The position numbers were made by a program, and so were the translations under genes. The notes beneath the pieces were generated by a model, which saw only the letters and a list, made by a program, of their open reading frames with translations, was not told where the DNA came from and ran no database searches. Below are positions 7,990 through 16,502 of a DNA stretch of 64,000 nt, in pieces. Each line of letters begins with the position of its first letter. The first letter of the stretch is position 1. The DNA is from Lachnospiraceae bacterium. GTDB taxonomy: Bacteria; Bacillota; Clostridia; Lachnospirales; Lachnospiraceae. The stretch lies in NCBI GenBank assembly GCA_024698145.1, contig JAILRO010000045.1, forward strand, positions 1 through 64,000, read 5' to 3'.

Positions 7990-9003
7990 TTATTCAGGAA
8001 GGTACTTGTTGGTAAAACCGTAACCTTCCGGTATCTCTTCTGAAAGTCCGTTATCAGAAAGCCACTTGTAGAAAGCATCCCATCTTGTCTGATCAATGTA
8101 GCCCCACTGCTCCACCTCTGCTTTGTACTGAGGTGACAACCACTCCTGGCTCTCTTTTACAAGATCAAGGCTAAGTTCCGGAACCTGTTTAACCAAAATC
8201 TCTGCAGCCTTATCCGGATTATCTATTGCAAACTCATAGCCTTTCTTTGTTGCACGAAGAAACGCTTTAGCTGTCTCTTCATTTTCCGCAAGCCAATCCG
8301 AGTTTGAAACAATTACAGGACTGTAAAAATCAAACTCCGGTGTTATATCCTTAAAGTAAATCATATTTGTATCAAGACCTGCCTGTTTTGTGGATATTCC
8401 GGCCCATGCATAATAAACCCAAATAGCATCTATATCCTGCTGTAATGCCGCAGCTTCATTCTCTACATATTCAGGGATAAGATTAACCTTCTCAAAATCT
8501 CCACCATCAGCCTCAACAATGTTTTTCATCATGGCTTTCTCTATCGGCAAATCCCAAGTCGCATAATTCTTACCCTCAAGATCCTTTGGCGAATTAATAT
8601 TATCTTCCTTAAGAGAAATGATTCCCGAAGTGTTATGCTGAATAATTGTTGCAACTGCCTCTACAGGAATCTTTTCTTCCGATGTAAATACAGGCGGAAG
8701 GTAATCCTGGAAATCTATACCAAACTCTGCCTGTCCGCTTGCAACCATTGTTGTTGCGCCATCCTCAGGCGGTTGAACTATATTAACTTTGAGACCTTCT
8801 TCTTCAAAATAGCCCTCATTTTGTGCCACATAAAAACCTGTATGGTTTGTGTTCGGAGTCCAATCAAGCACAAGCGTGATTTCCTTAAGTTCTCCATCCT
8901 TTTTTTCTGCCTTGTTTCCACCGGCAGTTTCCTCTTTCTTACCACAACCAGCAAGTGCCAAAACCATTACACTTGCCAAAATTATTCCTGCTATCTTTTT
9001 CAT
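7990..9003 (-). CDS. NMT1/THI5-like ABC substrate-binding lipoprotein
   Basis: Extracellular solute-binding lipoprotein. The signal peptide ends in the lipobox LALAGC near residues 15-20. The mature part begins with the NMT1/THI5 hallmark VLDWTPNTNHTGFYVAQNEGYF-like segment (about 44-66), followed by the GQAEFGIDF region that shapes the ligand pocket. Family members bind the thiamine precursor hydroxymethylpyrimidine (ThiY) or related aromatic ligands. Length (337) is normal. A GAAAGGAT ribosome site precedes the ATG. No TPP riboswitch is recognised upstream; instead the upstream 500 bases form the large structured RNA candidate, which if transcribed leftward would be contiguous with this gene. 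Ligand is unproven. Confidence 0.88.
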   Translation of the reverse strand: MKKIAGIILASVMVLALAGCGKKEETAGGNKAEKKDGELKEITLVLDWTPNTNHTGFYVAQNEGYFEEEGLKVNIVQPPEDGATTMVASGQAEFGIDFQDYLPPVFTSEEKIPVEAVATIIQHNTSGIISLKEDNINSPKDLEGKNYATWDLPIEKAMMKNIVEADGGDFEKVNLIPEYVENEAAALQQDIDAIWVYYAWAGISTKQAGLDTNMIYFKDITPEFDFYSPVIVSNSDWLAENEETAKAFLRATKKGYEFAIDNPDKAAEILVKQVPELSLDLVKESQEWLSPQYKAEVEQWGYIDQTRWDAFYKWLSDNGLSEEIPEGYGFTNKYLPE

Positions 9004-9079
9004 AATTCTATCCTTTCAATTTTATTGCTGTTTAGTTACATTTTACGAGCGAAACTTCTAATTGTTTTTTAAGCGTCTC

Positions 9080-9587
9080 TTATGATTGCAGTTCCAACGC
9101 AGGCAAGCTTTCGCCCGTTTTGAGCGCAACGGTACTAAGTTCGTACTACGTATTCACTAAGTACCGGCGGTCAAAGAGGACCTGCTTATGGATACTGCAA
9201 CATAATTCGACGCCTGATATACGGTTTGAAGTTTCGCATGTACAACATAGAGGGCGGCACGCGACTCGCCTTCGGCTCGCATCAGCTGATTTGATGCACT
9301 TTCATACATGAAGTAACAGCGTAAGATTATCTGTGTATGAAATATCCTGTGACATCTGAAAGGTACTTAGAGGTTGTTGGTATGCCGTGAGTACCTAAGC
9401 GAATGCCTGACATGGATGTCAGGCAAGGCATGTTGAGACAGGATGTCGAATCCATAGCCGGTCGCGTATTATGAGAAAGTGTAGTCGGCATACCTACAAC
9501 CTCTTAGTGCGTTTCACCTGGATACAGGATATTCATACATCTGATAATCTATACGCGTTCGTTATATAGAAAAAGTGCATCACATCA
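9080..9587. ncRNA. candidate large, highly structured non-coding RNA (about 500-600 nt)
   Basis: No plausible gene covers 9004-9709, but the stretch is full of long complementary arms. Domain 1: 9080-9092 with 9194-9205 (12 pairs, one bulge), 9099-9103 with 9181-9185, 9131-9136 with 9160-9165. Domain 2 is nested: 9292-9302 with 9572-9582 (11 perfect pairs), 9319-9331 with 9543-9556 (13 pairs, one bulge), 9334-9350 with 9524-9539 (16 pairs, one bulge), 9369-9387 with 9486-9504 (18 of 19), and an inner hairpin 9405-9411 with 9418-9424. Mismatched loops and bulges argue against a simple repeat. Size and complexity are like the ROOL, GOLLD and OLE classes; ROOL is known from rumen Firmicutes, but I cannot assign a class. 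Strand is unresolved: a TTGCAC-18-TATATA promoter (9644-9673, minus) would give a leftward RNA of about 560 nt. Confidence 0.6.
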
Positions 9588-9654
9588 ATTTGTGCGAATG
9601 GTTTAGTGGTGTCTCAAGAAAAGTCGTGTATCTTCCGACATAGTATATAGATGT

Positions 9655-9683
9655 TTGTCGAAAATAGGTGCAAGTGATATAAT
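9655..9683 (+). promoter_or_regulatory. sigma-A promoter of the FliK-like/flagellin unit
   Basis: TTGTCG, 17 bases, TATAAT on the plus strand, with start near 9690 and the ATG at 9710. It overlaps the possible leftward promoter of the structured RNA (boxes at 9644-9649 and 9668-9673), so the two would compete. Confidence 0.6.
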
Positions 9684-9709
9684 TGTGACTATGGAAAAGA
9701 GGTGGCAGG

Positions 9710-12700
9710 ATGAATTATCAGATTACCGGAAATAAAGCAACAGGAGATAACACAATGTTTGGTAACTTTAATATAAATGCAGGTGGCACAGGGAATGGAA
9801 AGTCAGGTTTGTTTGGTGGGAACAGTGTCGGCGATGTTCTTGCATGTACTTTGATACAGGGTGGAAAAGAACCGGTGCTTGATCTTAATGGAGTAAGTAT
9901 TAAGACTCATGCGACGGAAGAACTTTCCAATGCAAAGCCGGGTGATACCGTGTATCTTAAGATTCAGAGTGCGGATGCAGGCAAGGTTTCTCTTAAGATG
10001 ATAGGTCTTAAAGAGGCGCCTGAAGGTATGCAGATGAGTGCCGCGACAAGTGCACAGGTTATGAATAACACAGAGCAGATGTCAGAGATGATTAAGGATA
10101 ATCTTGATGGTTCGCTTGATGAAAAAGAAGCCAAAGAGAATCAGAAACAGATTCTTAGAAGCATATCTTCAGAAGAACTGGCACAACTTAAGATGATGCA
10201 GATAGATGTCACCAATGCCACACTTTCGGACCTTATGGGAATGGTAGTGACATTGCGCTCAGGAGAACATAGACAGGAAGTTAATGACCAATTAGGTGAT
10301 ATAGTCAAGGAGACTATCGGCAAATTACGAAATGAGCTTATGGCAGGAACGGAACCTACCAAGACATCAACTGCAGATGTTTCCGGTAATACTGCTGATA
10401 ATATAAATGATGAGGATAAGGGAATCAACAGACTTAACAGCGAAGGATACGTAGTTAAAGTTCGTGCACCGAAAGCAAATGTGGGTGCTGCATTTACAGG
10501 TGCAACACAAACAGGTCAAACGTCTGCGTTTGGCGATATTAAGGTGTCTGAGGAACAGATGATATATCTTATTCGTAATGGCATGAAGTTTACGATTGAT
10601 AATGTGGATGTTGCCAAGAATAGCGTTAATGAGGAAAGTCCATCGGCTGCGCTACCGCTTGATGAGAAGGTGTGGAATGATATATATCCGCAGGTGACAT
10701 CGATTATTGAGTCGGCGGGAATGTCGGTTTCGGAGCAGAGTCTTTCGGGCGCAAAGTTCATGCTCTCTCATGAACTTCCAATTACAGTAGATTCGCTTCG
10801 TATGTATATGGCGATCAATTCTCTTAATCAGAGAGGAATAACAGAGGCACAGTTAGCTGCTAACATAACCGAGCAGATTGCAATGGGTAATCCGCCGGAA
10901 AATGCAAGGATTATCGGACCGACTCTTAATGAGAAAGCACAGCAGTTTGTTGAAAAAGTGCAGGCAATAACGGCTCGTTCTGTTGATATGGCGATTAATC
11001 AGGGTAAGCCTGTAACGATATCATATTTGTACAATTCTTCGATGCGTAATGTAGATGTGAAGCGTATGCGTACAGCCGTAAATACCGGTGTTGAGGGCGC
11101 ATCACTTTCTCTTAGTGCAGTAGATAATGATAGTGTGGCAGAGGGAGCAGGAGTTCCGCTTTCTAATAATCCGATGGCGGTCAGCGCCAGAAGACAGTTA
11201 GAGGAAATCCGTCTTTCGATGACCTTAGAGGCTGCCAACAGACTTGTAAGACAGGATTTTAATATAGATGCAAGACCACTATCTGCGGTTGTGGAAATGC
11301 TCAGGAATCAGGAAAATACCTTGTATGAGAATGTTGTTTCTTCGCACGATATTCATGACATTCCGGAAGATGTAGATCTTGTTAAAGAGACTTTGAAGGA
11401 AACAGAGGCGTTAAAGAGTCTTCCTGCATATGCAATGGCAGACGTGGTAAGACGTCCGGGAATGACAGTTGGTGGCTTATATGAAAGAGCAAGTCACCTT
11501 AAGATGACATTGGCAGGTCAGGCGTATGAGACGATGATGACTAAACCGAGACAGGATATGGGCGATTCGATAAATGATGCCTTCCGCAATGTGGACGAGA
11601 TTCTTGCCGACATGAATATGGACAGAAACCGAGAGAATCAGCGTGCAATAAGGATACTTGCATATAACGAGATGGAGCTTTCGCCCGAGAATATAGCAAG
11701 TGTTAAAACGGTTGATGCCAAGGTGCAGCAGATGTTTGAAACTCTCACGCCACAGATAGTTCTTAATCTTATAAGAGAGAATAAGAATCCTCTCAATATG
11801 ACAATAGACGGTCTTAATCAGGAGATAAGCGCGCAGCGGGATATAAGAGGAATTACGGACGAACAGAGATTTTCCGAGTTCTTATACCAGCTTGACAAAA
11901 ACGGTAATATCACAAAAGAAGAGAGAACAAGTTTTATCGGCATTTATAGACTTCTTGATAAAATTGAGAAATCTCATGGTAAAGATATAGGTGCAATAGT
12001 AAGAAACGGTCAGGAGGTTACTCTTGCTAATCTTTTCTCTGCGGATAAGAGTAGACAGGTTCGCGGAATGGATGTAAGGGTCAACGACAACTTTGGCGAG
12101 AGAGTTGATGTGGCAACTGACAATAAGAGTATTCTAGACCAGATTAACACGGCCTATAATGAAACGCTTGCAGGCAGCATTTTGCGTCATATACAACCGG
12201 AAACACTTATGAGTATGGACCGCACAAGCTATATGAATATGTCCTTTGAGGAACTTAACAACATCATGAAAGCCGGCTTTACAAAAGAAGGTCAGCTGGA
12301 TTTGAGTGACCAGTTAGAATCAAGACTTGCGGATGCACTTTCGTATGAGGAAGATGTAGCAACGATGCTAGAGGCTAATGACATGCCGGGTACGGTAACA
12401 AATATAATTGCCGCACAGCAGGTTATGTACGGTGAGGACGGCATTTTCGGAATGGTACGTGACTTAAAACGTGGACTTTCAAAGGAAGCAAGAGAACGTA
12501 TAACAGAAAGGGAAGGACAGGTTCTTGAAACTCTCGAAAGCAAAGAAAATGTTATGTACGCTATGGAGAATATAAGAGCGGAACTTTCAAGGGAGGTTCA
12601 TGCCAAGGAAACGGATGGTACGATTACTGCGAAGGATATACAGTCGCTTAAGTACATCAACGCGGGCATGCCCATAGCACTTAGAAGTGCGGAAAATGAT

Positions 12701-13096
12701 GCCTTCTCTGTACCGCTTATTATCGGTGATGAAGTGAGCATTATGAAGGTGTCGATTTTAAGGGATGGCAGTTACGCCGGAGAAGTCAGGACATCTGTGG
12801 ATACAGCTCATTATGGAAAACTTGAGGCTTTTGTACGTGTTTCAAATAATCAGGTTGAAGGTTACATTACCACAGAGCAGGAAGCAGGTCAGAGAAAGCT
12901 TGAGGAGAATGAATTAACTCTTCGTTCAAGCCTTGCCAAGGCAGGTATGGAAGTTAAAGATTTGCGACTTGATGGAACACGTCCGGTTCAGTATATAGAA
13001 GACGACAGACAGGCAGTAGAAACCTCCAAACTTTATCAGGTGGCAAAACAACTGCTCACCGCTGTTAAGTTAATGGGAGTTGTGTCCGATAATTAA
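9710..13096 (+). CDS. very large FliK-like flagellar protein (DUF6240-like)
   Basis: An 1128-residue soluble protein with no signal peptide or membrane segment, rich in long helices. Its last 180 residues look like the FliK/Flg_hook C-terminal domain: strands around MKVSILRDGSYAGEVRTS, then AHYGKLEAFVRVSNNQVEGY, then a helix with LRSSLAKAGMEVKDLRLDG. The N-terminal 110 residues (DLNGVSIKTHA, KPGDTVYLKIQS) form another beta-rich module. Proteins of this kind occur next to flagellin in Lachnospiraceae (DUF6240). Family knowledge and position suggest hook-length control or an export-substrate role, but the central 800 residues are unrecognised. It has a strong AGAGGTGG ribosome site and its own sigma-A promoter; the flagellin gene follows after 105 bases. 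Confidence 0.7.
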   Translation: MNYQITGNKATGDNTMFGNFNINAGGTGNGKSGLFGGNSVGDVLACTLIQGGKEPVLDLNGVSIKTHATEELSNAKPGDTVYLKIQSADAGKVSLKMIGLKEAPEGMQMSAATSAQVMNNTEQMSEMIKDNLDGSLDEKEAKENQKQILRSISSEELAQLKMMQIDVTNATLSDLMGMVVTLRSGEHRQEVNDQLGDIVKETIGKLRNELMAGTEPTKTSTADVSGNTADNINDEDKGINRLNSEGYVVKVRAPKANVGAAFTGATQTGQTSAFGDIKVSEEQMIYLIRNGMKFTIDNVDVAKNSVNEESPSAALPLDEKVWNDIYPQVTSIIESAGMSVSEQSLSGAKFMLSHELPITVDSLRMYMAINSLNQRGITEAQLAANITEQIAMGNPPENARIIGPTLNEKAQQFVEKVQAITARSVDMAINQGKPVTISYLYNSSMRNVDVKRMRTAVNTGVEGASLSLSAVDNDSVAEGAGVPLSNNPMAVSARRQLEEIRLSMTLEAANRLVRQDFNIDARPLSAVVEMLRNQENTLYENVVSSHDIHDIPEDVDLVKETLKETEALKSLPAYAMADVVRRPGMTVGGLYERASHLKMTLAGQAYETMMTKPRQDMGDSINDAFRNVDEILADMNMDRNRENQRAIRILAYNEMELSPENIASVKTVDAKVQQMFETLTPQIVLNLIRENKNPLNMTIDGLNQEISAQRDIRGITDEQRFSEFLYQLDKNGNITKEERTSFIGIYRLLDKIEKSHGKDIGAIVRNGQEVTLANLFSADKSRQVRGMDVRVNDNFGERVDVATDNKSILDQINTAYNETLAGSILRHIQPETLMSMDRTSYMNMSFEELNNIMKAGFTKEGQLDLSDQLESRLADALSYEEDVATMLEANDMPGTVTNIIAAQQVMYGEDGIFGMVRDLKRGLSKEARERITEREGQVLETLESKENVMYAMENIRAELSREVHAKETDGTITAKDIQSLKYINAGMPIALRSAENDAFSVPLIIGDEVSIMKVSILRDGSYAGEVRTSVDTAHYGKLEAFVRVSNNQVEGYITTEQEAGQRKLEENELTLRSSLAKAGMEVKDLRLDGTRPVQYIEDDRQAVETSKLYQVAKQLLTAVKLMGVVSDN

Positions 13097-13117
13097 TATA
13101 AGTGATTATATAGGATA

Positions 13118-13135
13118 CAGAATAAGGATGTTCTG
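13118..13135 (+). promoter_or_regulatory. putative CsrA-binding hairpin in the first flagellin leader
   Basis: CAGAA (13118-13122) pairs with TTCTG (13131-13135), exposing an AGGAT loop, the classic CsrA target form. Further GGA motifs lie at about 13161-13164 (TGGATGT) and at the ribosome site AAAGGATAGGG (13184-13193). The pairing of one upstream site with one at the ribosome site is how CsrA blocks hag translation in B. subtilis. Confidence 0.4.
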
Positions 13136-13201
13136 GAAAAAAGTGAGGCTATTGCAAAAATGGATGTTTGTGGGCTAAGCTGAAAGGATAGGGTGAATAC
13201 T

Positions 13202-14590
13202 ATGAGACTTAACCATAATGCAATGGCTTATACTGCCAATAATAACCTTAATGCAATTAATAATAATCTTACAAAGTCTATGCAGAGACTTTCTTCAGGA
13301 TATAAGATTAACAAGTCTTCTGATGATCCCGCTGCCAAGGCAATCTCACAGAGAATGCGTGCGCAGATAAGAGGACTTGACCGCGCGGTTGATAATTCCA
13401 ATGATGGAATATCACTTATTCAGACAGCAGAGGGTGCGCTTGATGAGACACATGCAATCCTTGCAAGAATGAGAGAACTTGCCGTTCAGGCTGCTAACCA
13501 GACTTATGATGAGTCTGACAAGGATTCAATTCAGGCAGAGCTTGAACAGTTAAAAGATGAGCTTGATCGTATTTCGGAGAGCACAGAGTTTAACGGACGT
13601 AAGCTTCTTAACGGCGAGCTTAACAAAAAAGGCTACACGGATTCGGATATGTTATCTATCGTGGAGATTGGTGGAGATATCGACCCGGGTGAGTATGGCA
13701 TTTCGATACTTAGCAACGGTACTCAGGCAAAGACCACACTTACCCCTGTTCCCGATGCGCATGTTATAACTGCAACAGAAGCAGGATCAATGGCGATTAA
13801 CGGTCTTGACATTTATATAACTGAAGGCATGACGGGCAAAGATGTCAATGAGAGAATAAGGGATGCTGCAGCAAAGATGGGAATCAGTTATGATTTCACA
13901 ACAGGAGAAATAATAAGTGATGAGTACGGTGAGAGCCAGTTTATTAAGATAAGTGCATCATCAGATGATTTGAAGGCGCTTACAGGCGCAGACGGAACCG
14001 AATACAGAGGAACCGATTGTGAAGCTGAGTTTGCAACAAGTGGTGGCGAGAGAATAGGATTTAAAGATACAGCTACTATCGATACAGATGGTAATCGTAT
14101 AACTGTGACAGATAAGAATGGTTTTAAGATGACATATGACACAGATCCAACAAGCGGTGCGGTAAATGATATAACCGTAACTGTTCTTTCTGCAGGACCT
14201 ATGGTTCTTCAGATTGGAAACAATGAAGGTCAGACTTTAGATGTCAATATAGCAAAGACAACAGCAGATTCTCTTGGCATAAATACAATTAATATCTATA
14301 CACACGAATATGCCAGCAATGCGATAGAGAAGATAGATGCAGCAGTTGTTAAGGTATCAGGCATACGTTCTTCGCTTGGTGCATACCAGAACAGACTTGA
14401 CCACACAATTAACAATCTCGGTACATCTAATGAGAATCTTACAAGTGCAGTTTCACGTATTCAGGATACAGATATGGCAGAGGAGATAACTGAATATACA
14501 CAACAGAATGTGTTAAGCCAGAGTGCATTGCAGATGCTCATGAAATCCAATGCACGACCTGAAGGACTTTTGCAGTTGTTCCAGAGATAA
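13202..14590 (+). CDS. flagellin with a large central insertion
   Basis: Filament subunit exported through the flagellar type III apparatus. The N-terminal D0/D1 region (1-140) has LSSGYKINKSSDDPAAKAIS and the FNGRKLLNG motif; the C-terminal region (about 385-462) has LGAYQNRLDHTINNL and ends LLQLFQR. About 240 central residues form a variable domain, making this flagellin (463 residues) much larger than the two at 38382 and 53862. I prefer ATG 13202 (MRLNHNAM) over GTG 13193, because the AAAGGATAGGG site is correctly spaced from it. An intrinsic terminator follows, and a FliS-like chaperone gene lies next. It may be a minor or alternative filament protein. Confidence 0.95.
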   Translation: MRLNHNAMAYTANNNLNAINNNLTKSMQRLSSGYKINKSSDDPAAKAISQRMRAQIRGLDRAVDNSNDGISLIQTAEGALDETHAILARMRELAVQAANQTYDESDKDSIQAELEQLKDELDRISESTEFNGRKLLNGELNKKGYTDSDMLSIVEIGGDIDPGEYGISILSNGTQAKTTLTPVPDAHVITATEAGSMAINGLDIYITEGMTGKDVNERIRDAAAKMGISYDFTTGEIISDEYGESQFIKISASSDDLKALTGADGTEYRGTDCEAEFATSGGERIGFKDTATIDTDGNRITVTDKNGFKMTYDTDPTSGAVNDITVTVLSAGPMVLQIGNNEGQTLDVNIAKTTADSLGINTINIYTHEYASNAIEKIDAAVVKVSGIRSSLGAYQNRLDHTINNLGTSNENLTSAVSRIQDTDMAEEITEYTQQNVLSQSALQMLMKSNARPEGLLQLFQR

Positions 14591-14605
14591 ATATGATATA
14601 TAATA

Positions 14606-14638
14606 CAAAAGAAGCATTTTTTTAAGATGCTTCTTTTG
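14606..14638 (+). terminator. terminator after the first flagellin gene
   Basis: A 12-pair stem (14606-14617 with 14627-14638) whose 3' arm contains CTTCTTTTG; strong and directly after the stop codon. Confidence 0.8.
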
Positions 14639-14658
14639 GTGCGATTGGGGGTATATAT

Positions 14659-15126
14659 ATGACAGATGAGCAGATGAATGTGTACAAGATGAGAATAACA
14701 CAGGCAGGTGTTGGTGAACTTACGGTCATCATGCTTGAGATGGAGATGCAATGGATAAATGAAGCCATTGATGCATTTAACTCAAGTGATATGGAGACAT
14801 ATATTGATTGTGTTGACAAAGCACAGGCAACACAGGTGGAACTTATGAATGTGTTGAATCTTGATAATGAAGTTTCGAAAGATGTTTATTCGGTTTTTTG
14901 TTTCTTCAACAAGCAGTTGATTAATTCAAAGATAAAAAGAATACCACAGGAACTTGATAAAATTATTGATATGTTAGAAAAATATCATCAGAGTTTTTCA
15001 CAGATTGCATCAACGGACAACCAGGGTCCGATTATGGAGCAAAGCGAGAAAGTTTATGCGGGTCTTACTTACGGCTCAGGAGGACTTGTGGAAAGCAGTC
15101 TCGGAGGAACCGAGTACACAGTGTAA
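14659..15126 (+). CDS. FliS-like flagellar chaperone (divergent)
   Basis: A 155-residue helical protein starting MTDEQMNVYKMRITQ. Its pattern of helices (VGELTVIMLEMEMQWINEAIDAF, then DKAQATQVELMNVLNL, then KDVYSVFCFFNKQLINSKIK) follows FliS, the cytosolic chaperone that holds flagellin unfolded until export. A low-complexity Gly/Ser tail follows residue 125. The position right after a flagellin gene supports the call. A more typical FliS is encoded at 37231, so this copy may serve the large flagellin at 13202. The ribosome site is GGGGG before ATG 14659. Confidence 0.7.
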   Translation: MTDEQMNVYKMRITQAGVGELTVIMLEMEMQWINEAIDAFNSSDMETYIDCVDKAQATQVELMNVLNLDNEVSKDVYSVFCFFNKQLINSKIKRIPQELDKIIDMLEKYHQSFSQIASTDNQGPIMEQSEKVYAGLTYGSGGLVESSLGGTEYTV

Positions 15127-15179
15127 GAAACATAGGTGAGTAACCTATGCAAGAAATATAGAAAGAGGAGATAACAACA

Positions 15180-15596
15180 ATGAGAAAAGACGATTGTATT
15201 TTTTGTAAAATAGCAGCAGGAGAGATTCCGTCAACAACAATTTACGAGGATGATTTGCATCGCGTATTTTTTGATATAGCACCGGGTTCGGAGGGTCATT
15301 GCCTTATAGTGCCGAAGAATCATTATGACGATATTTTTGATATGGATGAGAAAGCAGGAGCTGACCTTTTTGCACTTGCAACCAAAGTTGCCAAGGCACT
15401 TAAGGAAGTTACAGGTTGCGAAGGTATGAATATTGTTCAGAACAACGGAAGTATAGCCGGACAGACAGTATTTCATTTCCATATGCATTTAATTCCAAGA
15501 TACACAGGTGACACTGTCAATGTCGGCTGGGTGCCGGGAGAGGCAGATATGGATAAGTTGTCTGAAATGGCAGACAAAGTAAGAAAAGCCATGTAA
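15180..15596 (+). CDS. HIT family nucleotide-binding protein
   Basis: Histidine-triad hydrolase or transferase acting on nucleoside phosphoramidates and related nucleotides in the cytoplasm. The catalytic HXHXH motif is VFHFHMHLIPRY near residues 98-109, and the N-terminal CIFCKIAAGEIPS zinc-type start is typical of Firmicutes HIT proteins. Length (138) is standard. A good GAGGAG ribosome site lies before the ATG. The short leader contains a small hairpin (15131-15137 with 15143-15149) without a T tract. It does not appear to be part of the flagellar system. Confidence 0.95.
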   Translation: MRKDDCIFCKIAAGEIPSTTIYEDDLHRVFFDIAPGSEGHCLIVPKNHYDDIFDMDEKAGADLFALATKVAKALKEVTGCEGMNIVQNNGSIAGQTVFHFHMHLIPRYTGDTVNVGWVPGEADMDKLSEMADKVRKAM

Positions 15597-15602
15597 ATTG
15601 AT

Positions 15603-16280
15603 TTAGTCAATGAGATATGTATTAATAGAATAAAGAATCATAAGATGCAGTGGGTAATAGCAATAGAAAAACCACTGCATTTTGTTTGTTCCTCTTTTTC
15701 CGTTATAAAGATAAATAAATATGAGCGAGAAGAGGGCCGGAAGTTCTGAAACACCAAAGAAAACATAACAAATTAATCCGAACAGGATAATTCTAACCCA
15801 TACAGAATCTTTTGTTATGTAAAACATACATATCATTAGCACACCGCCGATGCCGTAATCGCATCTTATGAAGAAAGATATTGTTAAAAGTATTATGAAA
15901 AAGATACCAAACCACTGGCGTGATTTCATTTCTTCCAGGCAGAAAAGACAGGCAAGACCAAGTGCAAGTGTTACAAAAACATTCTGATGGTTTGGGTCAA
16001 AAATTGTTCCGAAAAATGCCAAATCAAACGGGACTTCCGAAAGCAAGGCAAATACGGAAAGTCTGAACAGATAGTTGAGAGGACTTTTTGTGTGTTGGAA
16101 GCCCTCGACTATAAGAAAACAAAATATAGGAAAAGCAATTCTTCCAAATCCGCGTAAATAAAGGTATGCGGAAGTGTTGGGATTGACGAAAATATATCCG
16201 AAATGATCAACTGTCATGGCAATAACAGCTATCATTTTGAGTGTAAAATTGTTCATGAATCCTTGTGATTTCTCTTGCAT
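15603..16280 (-). CDS. TraX family membrane protein
   Basis: Polytopic membrane protein with about eight hydrophobic segments. The opening MNNFTLKMIAVIAMTVDHFGYIF is characteristic of the TraX family, whose founding member acetylates F-pilin; Lachnospiraceae homologues are probably membrane acyltransferases of unknown substrate. I set the start at ATG 16280, since GGAAGGATT is ideally spaced from it; the frame could begin at TTG 16295 but that would overlap the ribosome site. It is transcribed toward, and ends next to, the HIT gene. Its promoter (16345-16373) is back to back with that of the DivIVA-like gene. Confidence 0.85.
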   Translation of the reverse strand: MQEKSQGFMNNFTLKMIAVIAMTVDHFGYIFVNPNTSAYLYLRGFGRIAFPIFCFLIVEGFQHTKSPLNYLFRLSVFALLSEVPFDLAFFGTIFDPNHQNVFVTLALGLACLFCLEEMKSRQWFGIFFIILLTISFFIRCDYGIGGVLMICMFYITKDSVWVRIILFGLICYVFFGVSELPALFSLIFIYLYNGKRGTNKMQWFFYCYYPLHLMILYSINTYLID

Positions 16281-16344
16281 GTTGAATCCTTCCAATCTAT
16301 GTGATATTAAGGTTTTATTTGTGTAATAATATATATCGTGAAAT

Positions 16345-16373
16345 AGTATAACAAATGATACTTGTTTCTACAA
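16345..16373 (-). promoter_or_regulatory. sigma-A promoter of the TraX gene
   Basis: TTGTAG, 17 bases, TATACT on the minus strand, about 65 bases before the start codon. Confidence 0.55.
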
Positions 16374-16416
16374 TAGATTTGGCAAATTTTGGGTAGCATT
16401 TATAAGCGAATATTGA

Positions 16417-16422
16417 TATAAT
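16417..16422 (+). promoter_or_regulatory. extended -10 promoter of the DivIVA-like/PAS genes
   Basis: TGATATAAT on the plus strand is an extended -10 element (TATAAT at 16417-16422). No clear -35 box is seen at the expected distance. Confidence 0.4.
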
Positions 16423-16502
16423 ACATGTAATAATGTCCATTTGCAGAGAGAATTAGTAAAGTGGCATATAATATTAATAATCAAAGAAAGCGGGGTAACG
16501 TG

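Noticed and set aside
8635-9072. 145-residue plus-strand frame at the start of the binding-protein gene
   Set aside because: It is antisense to a clear lipoprotein gene and is Cys/Leu-rich, as shadows are.
9004-9080. TPP riboswitch ahead of the NMT1-type operon
   Set aside because: The CTGAGA and ACC...GAACCTG-type core elements are absent.
9120-9311. 63-residue frame in the structured RNA region
   Set aside because: It crosses several RNA helices and has no ribosome site; coding is unlikely.
9080-9587. Structured region as RNase P RNA, tmRNA or group II intron
   Set aside because: The GAGGAAAGTCC-type RNase P core, the tRNA-like end of tmRNA and a domain V hairpin of group II introns were not found.
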